Shown piece after piece: positions 36,725 to 45,447 of a DNA stretch of 64,000 nt. Each line of letters opens with the position of its first letter. Position 1 is the first letter of the stretch. The notes beneath the pieces were generated by a model. The model saw only the letters and a list, made by a program, of their open reading frames with translations. It was not told the origin of the DNA and did no database searches. Source of the DNA: Methanoculleus sp. (GTDB taxonomy: Archaea > Halobacteriota > Methanomicrobia > Methanomicrobiales > Methanoculleaceae). The stretch is taken from the NCBI GenBank assembly GCA_018433835.1, contig JAHDQM010000024.1, positions 1 through 64,000 on the forward strand, in the 5' to 3' direction. A program made the position numbers and the translations under genes.

Positions 36725-37432
36725 TTACCCGCTCCCATGCCCTGCCGGGTGCATCCAGGTAAAATTCTCGGCGGGAGCGGACAGGAAACGATCCACAATG
36801 ATCCTGCAGATCCTCTGGCTTCCCGGAAGGTATTGTCTGCTTTGAGTGAGAATGGATGACTGTTCCTTAGAGGAGCGATCGGAGATCCAGTCCCGGATCA
36901 TCTCAAGGGTCAGCTCGATATGGAATTGCAGACCGAGTGCACTCCCCATACACATTGCCTGGTTGGCCACTCTCTTTCCACGATACACCAGGGTTGCAGC
37001 GTGCGGAATGTCGAACGTTTCCCCGTGCATTTGAAACACCTCGAACTGTTCGGGCAACCCGGGAAAAATCTCACGTTTCGTTGCAGCCACAGGCGACCAT
37101 CCCAGTTCTGCCTCACAGGAATAGACCGAAGCTTCGAATGAAGAGGCGATCAGTTGTGCACCGAGACAGATCCCGAGAACAGGCCGCCCCTTCGCCACCC
37201 ACTCCCGGATGATCTGTTTCTCTGTAATCAGCCAGGGAAGCTCTTCCTCGTCGTTGACACTCATCGGACCGCCCATGAGAAGAAGATGGGTCGCAGTTAC
37301 GGGTGGGATTTCGTTCGTTTCGTAGATAGGTACGTGCCGGAGTTCCATCCCCCGTTCCCGGATATATTCCTCGAAAAGGCCGCCGTGTTCGTTTTCTGCA
37401 TGCTGGAGGATACTTACTTCCCGTCGTCGCAT
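36725..37432 (-). CDS. Type 1 glutamine amidotransferase
   Basis: 235-aa class I GATase domain protein. The nucleophile Cys is in VLGICLGAQLIA (about residue 90), LLLMGGPMSVND is the conserved loop, and the His is in GLQFHIELT (about 168), followed by Glu as in the GuaA-like GATase triad. Stand-alone members are often annotated as GMP-synthase-like amidotransferases. Start at ATG 37432 is preferred to a TTG three codons upstream. The lower G+C content than surrounding genes suggests transfer. Confidence 0.85.
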   Translation of the reverse strand: MRRREVSILQHAENEHGGLFEEYIRERGMELRHVPIYETNEIPPVTATHLLLMGGPMSVNDEEELPWLITEKQIIREWVAKGRPVLGICLGAQLIASSFEASVYSCEAELGWSPVAATKREIFPGLPEQFEVFQMHGETFDIPHAATLVYRGKRVANQAMCMGSALGLQFHIELTLEMIRDWISDRSSKEQSSILTQSRQYLPGSQRICRIIVDRFLSAPAENFTWMHPAGHGSG

Positions 37433-37592
37433 GGCAATCAAGATCCAGTGGAGCTATCGTTCCTATAATGATAGCGGTTGTCTCTCTCAATGATCGGACC
37501 GTTGCAGGTTAAGGCATGCCGCGACGTCTTCACGGCCCCCTCCGGACAAAAGCCGAGATTTGAAACCCGCGGGATAAAAAAAGCCGAAACAG

Positions 37593-39236
37593 TCAGAGTC
37601 CCGGCAAAAACTCGTCCGATCCCGAAATCTCCCGGACAATCCCGGCAACGACCGTCCGCTCCTCCGGCTGCAGTCTCGTATAGTACAGCCTCGTATCGTT
37701 CGCCTCGACGATCTCTACGGCATCCGTGACCGGTTTTAAGAACCGCTCAAACCCGGCGCCCCCGGACGCGATGATCGCACGAGCGGCGCTTTTGATCACG
37801 GAGACCTGCCCCTTCCCGATGATCCCTTTCAGGAAACCCGCTGTAATCCGCTGCACCGTGCCCGGGTCCAGGCGATCCGCGTGCCTGTACGCTTCATCAA
37901 TCAGGGAGAGGCCGTTCGTCTCGTTTCCGTCCAGGAGTTCCTCTCGTGCAAGACCGAGCGCGAGCTGCATACACCGCGCTGCCTCGTCCGGTTCTCCCGG
38001 TTGCACCTTCCCGATCGCCGCCAGCGCATCGGCTCGTTCCCAGGCGGCATACGAGGCCGACGGCTCCTGCAGGGGCTCGCCCTCCATGACCGCCGGCCGC
38101 TCGTGCCAGGCTTCTAAAAACTCGATGCAGGCTCCTATCCTGTCCCGGCCGGCCGGTCTGCGCATCGCCCGCCAGAGCCGGAAGAGGCGATCCCGGACCT
38201 CATAAGACGTCCTCTTCTTCATCGGGCGGGAGATTACGTAGCCGTCCGCCTCCAGCCTCCGGAGCTGCGCGTTCACCGTCGCCGGGTTCAGCCGGGCACG
38301 TTCCGCGATATCCTTCGGCGTAATGGGGGTATCCGCGCTGAGAACGGTATCGAAGATGATCCTCCGCTGCCCGGGAAGCCTCTCGAACACCTCCCGGTAG
38401 TAGGGCGTGTGCTCGTCCGTCATCCTGAAGAAGACGGCCCCCATATCATCGGTCCCACCTCTCGAAACGGTCTCGTACGCCTGGACGGCCAGCCGCGGGC
38501 TGCCGCCGACGAGGTGCAGCAGCCCCTCGATACCGGGCTCGTAATCCCGGAAGTTCTCGATGAAGGCGGTGTTGCCGTCCAGCCGTGCGACCCTCTTCAT
38601 GAGTTCCTTCGCTTCGGCAATTTCGAGTCCCCGGAGGTGAAAGACCCGGAAGAAGTTGTAGAAGGGCTCGTCGTGATCCGCAATCCCGGGGAAGAGCGAC
38701 GGTGCCGACGCGACCACCGAAAAGAGATCGCTCCGCTGGAATATCGATCGCAGCGCCCGGATCTCACTCTTATCCATCTGGTAGAAGTGTTCGTGCACGT
38801 TATCGACGAATATCGCGATCTGTTTTCCAGTGGCCGCTTCAGCGAGCGTATCGACCGCGGCGTCGCGGATCAGGGGGTCGTCGCTGAGCGCGACGATCTC
38901 CGAAGTATCGGCCCCCATCTCCTCGAGCACCCGGAGGAAGAAGTCGGACGCCCTGAACATCGAATACTCCTCTTCCGCAAGTTTCACGGGGATTACCCGC
39001 CCGGAGAGGTCGTCGCGAACCCTGTGGTAGAGCAGGCTCAGCAGGTGGGACTTCCCGGCGCCCCGGTCCCCGACCAGGAGGAAGAACCGCGGCGTTCCGC
39101 TATGGGACGCCCGATCCAGTTCTTTCAGCATCTCCTCCAGGAGTTTCTCCCGGCCGACGAGGAGGTACCGGAGCGTTTCTTCGTCCAGCGCTCCCGGGAA
39201 GTAGCGGTAGACGGCTGCACTACCCGCTGCCGGCAT
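37593..39236 (-). CDS. P-loop ATPase with winged helix, second gene of ATPase pair
   Basis: 547-aa AAA-type ATPase. Walker A GDRGAGKS is at about 56-63, Walker B in IAIFVDNVHEHF (about 143), with a sensor-like SVVASAPSLFPG. A winged helix follows at about 298-350 (DTPITPKDIAERARLNPATV, then RLEADGYVISRP), and then a helical repeat region to the C terminus. The plan resembles STAND/archaeal ATPase proteins that couple nucleotide binding to DNA or signal recognition. It overlaps the preceding ATPase gene by 17 bp and is surely co-transcribed. Function unknown. Confidence 0.8.
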   Translation of the reverse strand: MPAAGSAAVYRYFPGALDEETLRYLLVGREKLLEEMLKELDRASHSGTPRFFLLVGDRGAGKSHLLSLLYHRVRDDLSGRVIPVKLAEEEYSMFRASDFFLRVLEEMGADTSEIVALSDDPLIRDAAVDTLAEAATGKQIAIFVDNVHEHFYQMDKSEIRALRSIFQRSDLFSVVASAPSLFPGIADHDEPFYNFFRVFHLRGLEIAEAKELMKRVARLDGNTAFIENFRDYEPGIEGLLHLVGGSPRLAVQAYETVSRGGTDDMGAVFFRMTDEHTPYYREVFERLPGQRRIIFDTVLSADTPITPKDIAERARLNPATVNAQLRRLEADGYVISRPMKKRTSYEVRDRLFRLWRAMRRPAGRDRIGACIEFLEAWHERPAVMEGEPLQEPSASYAAWERADALAAIGKVQPGEPDEAARCMQLALGLAREELLDGNETNGLSLIDEAYRHADRLDPGTVQRITAGFLKGIIGKGQVSVIKSAARAIIASGGAGFERFLKPVTDAVEIVEANDTRLYYTRLQPEERTVVAGIVREISGSDEFLPGL

Positions 39237-40407
39237 GGTAAATCCTCCACCAGTCCCGGAGCATCTTCGAGTAGAACCGCAACTCGCCGGGAGTATCCGA
39301 GGTGACGTAAAAATCGTGGTTCAACTGCGCCAGCAGCGCCAAAAAAGCATCTTCACTCTCTGATGCGGTGCTCCGCCTGAAGATATCGTATGCGATCCCC
39401 ACAGGCAGGGATTCTGCGGCGCTCACCCTGCTTAAGATGGCGCGTGCGGCTTTTGCCTCCGCACCGGAGTAGGTGGTCCGGAGACGGCGCGAATAATGCT
39501 CGAAGTAGTGACGCCCCTCGCTGCCGAGGATTCTTTTGTTGTAGACCCGATCAACCAACGCCGGGGAGGGCGCCCCTCCGGAGATGTCGACCTCCTCCTT
39601 CAGGCCGGAGAGGACGATCATGAGGAAGTAGGGGATGCAGGGGTCGCCCACGCAGTCGAGGACGGCTCGCCCGGTCTCCGGAGAATGCTCCCAGCCTTCT
39701 CCCCGGAAAACCCGTTCGACGACGGACAGGGCGACATTTTCCTCGAACCCGCCGATGCTGACCCTCCGGAAGTCGTTGATGACCGGGGTTCCACCGACGC
39801 CGTATACGACATGGTCGATGCTGACCGAGCCCCCGACGACGAATCTCACCCCGGGCGAGACCTGCCGCAGCCGCCGGAACCAGTGCAGGAACTTCCGTGC
39901 GTCGTCGGACTCCATGTTCTGTATTGCAACCGGAAACTCGTCTAAGATGATGCAGACCGGCCCGTCGATCTCTGCAAAGATCGCATCCAGCTTCTTCGCC
40001 TTCTCGTGCCAGTCGTCCGAGAACTCCGCTCTCAGGCGGCTCCGGAGTTTTGCCCTGAAGGCCGGGGTCTCAAGCTCGTCGATGCTCTCCTGCAGCAGGG
40101 CGAACGCCTTCTCGAGAGCGGAGAAGAACCGGGTCTTATGGCTTGCTCCCCCGCACTCGACGAGCGCCGTAACGAGATCGGTGATGAACTCCCCCGGCGA
40201 GTTCACGCTCTCGACCTCGAGGAAGACGCACGGCCGGTGGCTCCTTTCCAGCCGTTTTTCGATGTTTCGCATGATCGAGGTCTTGCCGAACCGCCGGGGC
40301 GCGACGAGCATGACGTGGTCTTTCTCGATCGTATCCAGGATGAACGCGGTTTCACGCTCGCGGTCGATGAAGTCGTCTCCCGTTGCGGGACTTCCTACAG
40401 GCAACAT
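39220..40407 (-). CDS. Archaeal-type P-loop ATPase, first gene of ATPase pair
   Basis: 395-aa ATPase of the archaeal ATPase (MJ/COG1672-like) group. It has Walker A APRRFGKTS at about 36-44, Walker B VCIILDEFPV with the catalytic Glu, a sensor strand FVVGGSVSIDHV, and a C-terminal winged-helix-like part ending ELRFYSKMLRDWWRIYH. It begins the two-gene operon and lies behind a palindromic promoter region (40425-40452). Both genes have intact ATP-binding motifs. A role in defence, replication or signalling cannot be decided from sequence. Confidence 0.8.
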   Translation of the reverse strand: MLPVGSPATGDDFIDRERETAFILDTIEKDHVMLVAPRRFGKTSIMRNIEKRLERSHRPCVFLEVESVNSPGEFITDLVTALVECGGASHKTRFFSALEKAFALLQESIDELETPAFRAKLRSRLRAEFSDDWHEKAKKLDAIFAEIDGPVCIILDEFPVAIQNMESDDARKFLHWFRRLRQVSPGVRFVVGGSVSIDHVVYGVGGTPVINDFRRVSIGGFEENVALSVVERVFRGEGWEHSPETGRAVLDCVGDPCIPYFLMIVLSGLKEEVDISGGAPSPALVDRVYNKRILGSEGRHYFEHYSRRLRTTYSGAEAKAARAILSRVSAAESLPVGIAYDIFRRSTASESEDAFLALLAQLNHDFYVTSDTPGELRFYSKMLRDWWRIYHAGSG

Positions 40408-40424
40408 GCTGCACCCAATGAGGG

Positions 40425-40452
40425 TGTTGTATAACGGATGTGTTATATAACA
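40425..40452. promoter_or_regulatory. Palindromic operator/promoter of the ATPase operon
   Basis: TGTTATATAACA at 40441-40452 is a perfect 12-bp palindrome that also resembles a TATA box, and TGTTGTATAAC at 40425-40435 is a near copy 16 bp away. They lie 18-45 bp upstream of the ATG at 40407, where the promoter is expected. This suggests regulation by a dimeric repressor on two sites. Confidence 0.5.
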
Positions 40453-40571
40453 GTTTTGTTATGCTTTGGTGTTCCGGGGGGATCAGCTCATACAATGCTG
40501 CACACGGGGGACCCGGTGAAAAATGAGGGAGTTCCACCTGTTTAGGAGATGGCGGCCTCCAATGAGATAAC

Positions 40572-40964
40572 TTATTTTTGCATTGTTTGAATTTGGATGA
40601 GATTGCCGCAGGTGTCGTCGGAGACTGCTATGGTCACCTGGCCAACAACTTTTGTTGGCTCCATCGTGAACTTCACGCCCTGTTCTTTTAGTTTTTCATA
40701 TTCCGCATGGATATCTTCAACGCCAAAGGACGTGGCAGGGATACCCTGTTCAAATATTCCTTTCTGGTATGCCTGTGCTACTGGATTGCTGTTCAGCTCA
40801 AGCAAAAGCTCGGTCCCGTTTCGATCGTCAGGAGAAACGACGGTAAGCCACCCGTACTCTCCAGCAGAAACATCACTCTTCTTCACAAAGCCCAACACTT
40901 CGGTGTAGAATTTCAGAGCCCTGTCCTGATCGTCTACAAATACACTGGTCAGCATGATCTTCAT
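40572..40964 (-). CDS. VOC-family (glyoxalase-like) protein
   Basis: 130-aa single vicinal-oxygen-chelate domain: SVFVDDQDRALKFYTEVLGF, YGWLTVVSP, TELLLELNSNP, SFGVEDIHAEYEKLKEQGVKF and the ending SDDTCGNLIQIQT. A metal-ligand Glu is plausible in TELLLE and near the C terminus. Its G+C content is well below the neighbours, suggesting acquisition by transfer. The function is unknown, with resistance or detoxification types common in the family. Confidence 0.85.
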   Translation of the reverse strand: MKIMLTSVFVDDQDRALKFYTEVLGFVKKSDVSAGEYGWLTVVSPDDRNGTELLLELNSNPVAQAYQKGIFEQGIPATSFGVEDIHAEYEKLKEQGVKFTMEPTKVVGQVTIAVSDDTCGNLIQIQTMQK

Positions 40965-41185
40965 AGCCGTCCATATTCGGAGAACTATATGTCTGTTTCG
41001 GCAACTAATTAGTTACTATATAGTTAATACTTTGAGAAGTATATTTTATAAAAAATGAATTTCTATTGAGATTTTCGAGAAACCACGCCACATTTGTTAT
41101 GCAGGCGGTTTTCTCGTAGCGCCTGTCCGGGTCACATTTATCGTCCCGTGCGTTCAATACGTCGATTAGCCGGGGTGCTTTTCGA

Positions 41186-41464
41186 ATGCTGGTTGAATTT
41201 GAAGTATACTATGACGAAGGATGGTGGAGTGCCTGCGCCAGCAGGGACGATGGCGCTATCCACAACGCTATCGTCACGCAGGGTAGGACGCTCGACGAAC
41301 TCGTCGAGAACATCTGCGAGGCAGTGAGCCTGTACTACGAAGATGACGAGCGCGTCGCGGCCGGAGAGCAGATAACGGTTCGGTTCCCGGTCGAGTTCCA
41401 GGTTGATCCTGCGACACTACCTCCGGTTACAGGCGATCAGGACAAAGACGGATTGCAGCGTTAG
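41186..41464 (+). CDS. HicB-like (UPF0150) protein without partner toxin
   Basis: 92-aa protein with the UPF0150/HicB partial RNase-H-like fold: FEVYYDEGWWSACASRDDGAIHN (two stretches), then QGRTLDELVENICEAVSLYYEDDE. HicB antitoxins usually accompany HicA, but no HicA is found up- or downstream. Orphan HicB-like proteins of this length are common in archaea. The start at 41186 lies after an A/T-rich stretch. Confidence 0.72.
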   Translation: MLVEFEVYYDEGWWSACASRDDGAIHNAIVTQGRTLDELVENICEAVSLYYEDDERVAAGEQITVRFPVEFQVDPATLPPVTGDQDKDGLQR

Positions 41465-41704
41465 CAGGCGCAGCATCGGGTGTCCTCTCTGGACAAAAGA
41501 GCACCTTTTCCCGGGTACTTTCTTGCCTCTGCCGGACTTCGTGGCTGCGTTGTTCGGGTTGAGTTGATTCGCCCTGTTGTCCATTGCAGCTTTGTACGCG
41601 GGGTTGTTGGGGTTCTTGACATCCGCACGTTGATTCTTTGCCATACTAGCCGCTTGTTTGGATTTGTTATATGCTTTCTTGTCGGGTTCGGAAAAGGAGT
41701 ACAC
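41417..41704 (-). CDS. Small Asn-rich hypothetical protein
   Basis: Convergent with the HicB-like gene and overlapping its end. The conserved-looking part is Lys/Asn/Ala-rich: KNPNNPAYKAAMDNRANQLN, ending about 41545. The rest (VPGKRCSFVQRG onward) may be read-through beyond a frameshift. GTG at 41704 or ATG at 41644 could be the start. Proteins with NPNNPAY-type repeats occur in archaea without known function (family recall, not checked). Confidence 0.45.
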   Translation of the reverse strand: MYSFSEPDKKAYNKSKQAASMAKNQRADVKNPNNPAYKAAMDNRANQLNPNNAATKSGRGKKVPGKRCSFVQRGHPMLRLLTLQSVFVLIACNRR

Positions 41705-41925
41705 CTATGGTGTTAACACCCGCACGATATCCGGATTAATGACCATCCCGACCCCGGCCCCCGATTGGAAATCCCATGCCGGTCCCCCGGTTTCATATCC
41801 TTGCAATAAAGTAACGCATATATGGAGCCTGTCATTCCGTTCGGAGCCATCGGCTCACCCTTTTAGCCGGCGGTTCCCGACGATGAGATGGCGCCGGAGA
41901 GGAACCCGGTGCAGGAGTTACGACC

Positions 41926-42204
41926 ATGCAACAGAAATCAGACAACAGAACCCGGGACGGGGGAGGAGGCGAACCGAAGACCGGCGGCGGCAGCCCGGAC
42001 CGGAAGTGTGACCGCACCGTCGGCCAGGCCGCCACCGGTACATCTTCACCGAAAGAGATAAACGTCTCCCCGGTGCCGCTTTTCCTCGTCCCGCGAGCGG
42101 TCGCAGACGAGATCCGGCGGCACGGGCGGGCCGTCCGGGAGATCAACGTCCGCCGGACGCGGAATCACCAGTACGCGATCAGCATCGAGCGGGGCCGGCC
42201 GTGA
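41926..42204 (+). CDS. Hypothetical small basic protein
   Basis: 92-aa protein with a Gly/Arg-rich, low-complexity first half and a second half FLVPRAVADEIRRHGRAVREINVRRTRNHQYAISIE (in two stretches) that looks like a small folded basic domain. The stop overlaps a GTG start of the next frame by 4 bp (GTGA at 42201), so it was coupled to the gene that follows. Not recognised. Confidence 0.5.
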   Translation: MQQKSDNRTRDGGGGEPKTGGGSPDRKCDRTVGQAATGTSSPKEINVSPVPLFLVPRAVADEIRRHGRAVREINVRRTRNHQYAISIERGRP

Positions 42205-42735
42205 TTTCGGAGCACGGGACGCTCGCATGTACCGTGCGATGGGCCGAAGGGCCGGAGCAGGAGCACCGGCCAGGTGCGACCCGCGGGCGGGCTCGTCGTC
42301 GACATGGAGGGGGAACGCTACCGGATCGGGGCCGGGGATGTAAAGGTGCTCATCTTTTCCGGCCGGCCGGCGCCGATCAGGCGGGAGCGGGTGCGGCGGG
42401 AAGGTGGGAGCGTTGTTACCGAATTGACGGTCGAGGGGTACGCGGCGGTGAATCAGGCAGGCAGAGCGGTGGTGATCCGGACCCGGGCGGGGGCCTGGAT
42501 CGTCCCGCTTGTCTCCTTTCGGCGGGTGGCGTATGGGGAGGGGGGAGGGTTCCAGTTTTTGGGCTTGTGGGGGAGGGGCGGGAGGACAGGGGTTGAGCAC
42601 CTACCTGAAGGATTCAACTCTCTAAGACCAGGCGGGGTTAGAACCATCCATACCGTTTGTGCGCCTGCTCGATCGACATCACGGAAAGAACATGGACTTC
42701 CTTCTCCGGTTCATGGATGCGATAGAATGCCGTGA
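42201..42735 (+). pseudogene. Broken hypothetical gene interrupted by a hairpin-repeat fragment
   Basis: The frame starting at the GTG 42201 reads VISEHGTLACTVRWAEG, then the plausible protein continues in another frame from about 42274 (GGLVVDMEGERYRIGAGDVK, then VLIFSGRPAPI and AGAWIVPLVSFRRVAYGE). Between them is GCACCGGCCAGGTGC at 42263-42277 with flanks like the mosaic repeats, so repeat insertion probably broke the gene. The true 3' end is uncertain. Beyond about 42560 the frame runs through G-rich non-coding DNA. Confidence 0.45.
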
Positions 42736-42928
42736 ATGTCCGGCTGATATGAAGTCGATAGGTGTCTTCCCGCCCGTGCACGTACAGGCGCTCCTTGTCG
42801 CTTCCGCTGCCGGGATACGGATCTTCCTGGAGGGTTTTCAGCTTCTCCATGACTATCCGCTGGCTCTTTGCGCTGAGGCTCCGGATACTCTCAAGGGCCT
42901 TGCGATTAATCAGTATCCGGAACGTCAA
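42638..42928 (-). CDS. RelE/ParE-type toxin
   Basis: 96-aa protein starting at a TTG (TFRILINRKALESIRSLSAK), with LKTLQEDPYPG, KERLYVHGREDTYRLHI and the C-terminal VLSVMSIEQAHKRYG that together are typical of RelE-superfamily mRNA endoribonucleases (Arg/Tyr/His-rich active region). The TTG lies inside the 3' end of the antitoxin gene, a 23-bp overlap that signals translational coupling. Confidence 0.8.
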   Translation of the reverse strand: MTFRILINRKALESIRSLSAKSQRIVMEKLKTLQEDPYPGSGSDKERLYVHGREDTYRLHISRTFTAFYRIHEPEKEVHVLSVMSIEQAHKRYGWF

Positions 42929-43109
42929 AGTCCAGCTCCACGAAATCTCCTTCGGCCTCAATACGGTCCATATCCTCAATGAACCGGCGCTTCTTCTCCT
43001 GCTCCACCATGGAAGAGAGGAGGTCATCGAAGGTCTGGCCGGGGTGCTTCAGCTCGGAGATCTCCGCCCATACCCCCTCCGAGACGGGAATCCTCTTGGT
43101 TGCAGCCAT
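42906..43109 (-). CDS. DUF7557/VapB-like antitoxin
   Basis: 67-aa protein: a basic N-terminal strand (ATKRIPVSEGVWAEISEL) likely used for DNA binding, KHPGQTFDDLLSSMVEQEKK, and an acidic C-terminal tail ending DFDVPDTD that would bind the toxin. It precedes and overlaps the RelE-type gene. The start is the ATG at 43109, with an inverted repeat 7-33 bp upstream. A relic of the same family is found at 34.7 kb. Confidence 0.78.
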   Translation of the reverse strand: MAATKRIPVSEGVWAEISELKHPGQTFDDLLSSMVEQEKKRRFIEDMDRIEAEGDFVELDFDVPDTD

Positions 43110-43115
43110 GATAGC

Positions 43116-43142
43116 ATTGTAAGTGCTTATCATATTTACAAT
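43116..43142. promoter_or_regulatory. Inverted-repeat operator of the RelE-type module
   Basis: ATTGTAA at 43116-43122 and TTACAAT at 43136-43142 form a perfect 7-bp inverted repeat with a 13-bp spacer containing an A/T-rich TATA-like stretch (leftward). It lies just upstream of the antitoxin ATG at 43109, the usual position of a toxin-antitoxin autorepression site. Confidence 0.5.
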
Positions 43143-43283
43143 GTCGCACGCGAGTGAGCCGATGGAAAAATGAGTGAGTTCTGATGGTTCGGGGGACTTC
43201 TGCCTATTATCAAGAGCGAAGAACATCAGGTATACCTATCGTGCAGATTGGGATGTTACCATTGCCGAGACGAGCACGGCGGG

Positions 43284-43382
43284 CCTAAACTTCCGGCACT
43301 CACGGCGCAGAACGTCATCTGGATTTTGAAAAAGAAGGGGTCGGTGATCGAGGGGGCTTACCCTCTACCGACCGCTACGTAA
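43284..43382 (+). pseudogene. Possible HicA relic
   Basis: Rightward frame PKLPALTAQNVIWILKKKG resembles the N-terminal strand-helix of HicA toxins (K-P-x-[ST]-G-x-x-V-I-x-x-L-x-K-x-G), then runs to a stop as SVIEGAYPLPTAT without the rest of the domain. It faces the HicB gene head-on instead of preceding it. Short, so coincidence is possible. Confidence 0.3.
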
Positions 43383-43576
43383 ATTGCTGAAGACCGTGAC
43401 GGCGGAATCGGGAATCCGTCCTCCCGGAGTCCTTCGATGTGGAATTCAATCGCTTCATGCATCCGCTCTTCCGCCTCCTCACGGGTCGCTCCGGTCGCCA
43501 CGCACCCCGGAAGATCCGGGGAGTATGCCGAGTAGTTGCCGTCGGTCTGCTCGACGATGACAAGAAATCGATACAT
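43358..43576 (-). CDS. HicB-family antitoxin
   Basis: 72-aa HicB/UPF0150 protein: FLVIVEQTDGNYSAYSPDLPGCVATG and TREEAEERMHEAIEFHIEGLREDG (given in family order). The start 43576 has GGGAGGAATG. HicB proteins counteract HicA RNases, but no intact HicA is near, only the possible fragment convergent with it. It may be an orphan antitoxin. Confidence 0.82.
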   Translation of the reverse strand: MYRFLVIVEQTDGNYSAYSPDLPGCVATGATREEAEERMHEAIEFHIEGLREDGFPIPPSRSSAIYVAVGRG

Positions 43577-43797
43577 TATTCATTCCTCCCTTTCAACCCA
43601 ACCTATTTGAGAATTGAGGAACGGAGCTTGAGCAACCGGAGGTTGCAAGGTTTGACAGATGCTTATACTGCCGGTGGCCGTCATGTCACTTACCCCCTGG
43701 ATTCCCGGTAACCCATAACGAGCCTGATCAATCCGCAATGTTCTTCTCCTCTAAATCCTAATCGCCCTTCAAAATCAAAGCGATAGGTTTATTCACC
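43577..43797. other. Intergenic region with one hairpin module
   Basis: Upstream of the insertion sequence. Contains GCAACCGGAGGTTGC at 43632-43646 preceded by GGAGCTTGA, a module of the same kind as in the mosaic repeats. Otherwise AT-richer and without a supported gene. Confidence 0.4.
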
Positions 43798-43816
43798 GTT
43801 ATGTATAATACATAAC
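43798..43816. repeat. Perfect 19-bp palindrome at the left end of the insertion sequence
   Basis: GTTATGTATAATACATAAC is a perfect inverted repeat around a central A. Its right half (CATAAC, followed by GA) recurs inverted as TCGTTATG at 45440-45447 at the other end of the transposase region, so it may include the IS terminus or be a transposase-regulating site. Confidence 0.55.
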
Positions 43817-45447
43817 GATGGTGGAGTACCACGGTGGCAATTGTTTATCAAACGGACAAGCGGTCTGGGATCACCTACGCCTATCGATCCGTCTCATACT
43901 GGGACAAAGAAAAGAAGCAATCCCGAGCTCGACGCACCTTGATTGGAAGGGTAGATAGTGTAACAGGAGAGATCGTTCCCACCGACGGAAGAAACCGTAA
44001 GAACCGAGAAGGTGCAGTGCCCGTGACCCGTGACCCGTGATCGCCCGGCAACCGCGCAGGTACACCGGTCTTTTTATGGAGCTACGTACCTGCTCGATGC
44101 CATCGGCGAGAACCTGGGAATCACTCATGACTTACAGCAGTGCTTTCCCGACACCTACAAGCAGATCCTCTCCATCGCTTACTATCTCATCCTTGAAGAT
44201 AGCACGCCGTTATACCGCTTCGAGAAATGGGGTTCTCTCCACAAGCATCCCTACGGCAACCCCATCACCTCACAGCGCAGCAGCGAATTGTTCGCCAGTA
44301 TCACTGAGGCGGATAAACACCGATTTTTCACCCTGCAAGGAAAAAGGAGACTGGGACAGGAGTTCTGGGCATATGACACGACAACCCTGTCCAGTTACTC
44401 CGAGACCCTCCGCCAGGTACAATATGGTCATAACAAAGAGCACGATCGCCTGCCCCAGCTGAAGCTGGCTCTGGTCTTCGGGCAAGAGTCCAACCTTCCC
44501 TTCTACTATCGGAAACTCGCAGGTAATATCGTCGATTCCAAAACCATTCACCACCTGCTCTCTGATCTGGAGTTCCTCGGGCACTCGAAGATAAAGTTGG
44601 TCATGGATCGCGGGTGCTATAGTGAAGACAACATCAACAACCTGTTCCGGGACCATGTGAAGTTCCTGGTCTCGGTCAAGATGTCCCTCTCGCTTATCCG
44701 CACTGAGCTGGACGCAATCTACGATACTGTTCGCAGCTTCGAGCATTACAACGAGGATTACGAACTCTACTGCCAAACCGTTCGAACCACCTGGAAGTAC
44801 ACACAGAAACGCCCGTATAAGGGCGACAAACTCCGGGAGCCCCGCCGTCTTTACATCTACTACTACTATAATATCGCCAGGGCGGCTGAAGAGGAGCAAG
44901 CCTTTGACCGCCGGTTACTCGCACTGAAGCGGGAGCTGGAGACCGGTGAGCGTGTTCCGGAGCATGAGGACCTCTACCAGAAGTACTTCACCATCACGAC
45001 AACACCCAAACGGGGGACCCGAGCAAAGGTCAAAGAAGAGGTTGTTCGCCAGGATAAGCGCTATTATGGATTTTTTGCCCTGATTACCAATGAGACCATG
45101 GATGCAGTGACGGCCCTTGAGCTGTACCGCAACAAAGACGTTGTCGAGAAGGCCTTCGGCAACCTCAAGGAGCGTTTGAGCATGCGGAGGGCTCTGGTCT
45201 CTTCGGAGCAGAGCCTTGATGGGAAGTTGTTCGTCCAGTTCGTAGCACTGATCTACCTCTCCTACATCAAAAAGCAGATGCAGGTAAAAGGGTTGCTCAA
45301 GAACTACACATTGCCAGGTTTGTTAGACAAACTGGATGTCATTGAATGCTTTGAATACCCGGGAAAAGCACTTCGGGTGGGCGAGATATTGGATGCGCAA
45401 GCGCAGCTGTACCATGACCTGGGGATAAACCCACCGACCTCGTTATG
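43811..45447 (+). mobile_element. IS1634-type (IS4 superfamily) insertion sequence
   Basis: About 1.64 kb element containing one transposase. Candidate imperfect ends are CATAACGATGG at 43811 and, inverted, CATAACGAGGT ending at 45447. No target duplication is recognised beside these points, so the ends are tentative. The G+C content is lower than in the flanking core genes. Family assignment rests on transposase features. Confidence 0.6.

Noticed and set aside
43811..45447. Link between the IS1634-type element and the GTCGTCCCAAAA elements
   Set aside because: The candidate IS ends (CATAACGA) do not resemble GTCGTCCCAAAA, so this transposase is unlikely to move elements A-D.
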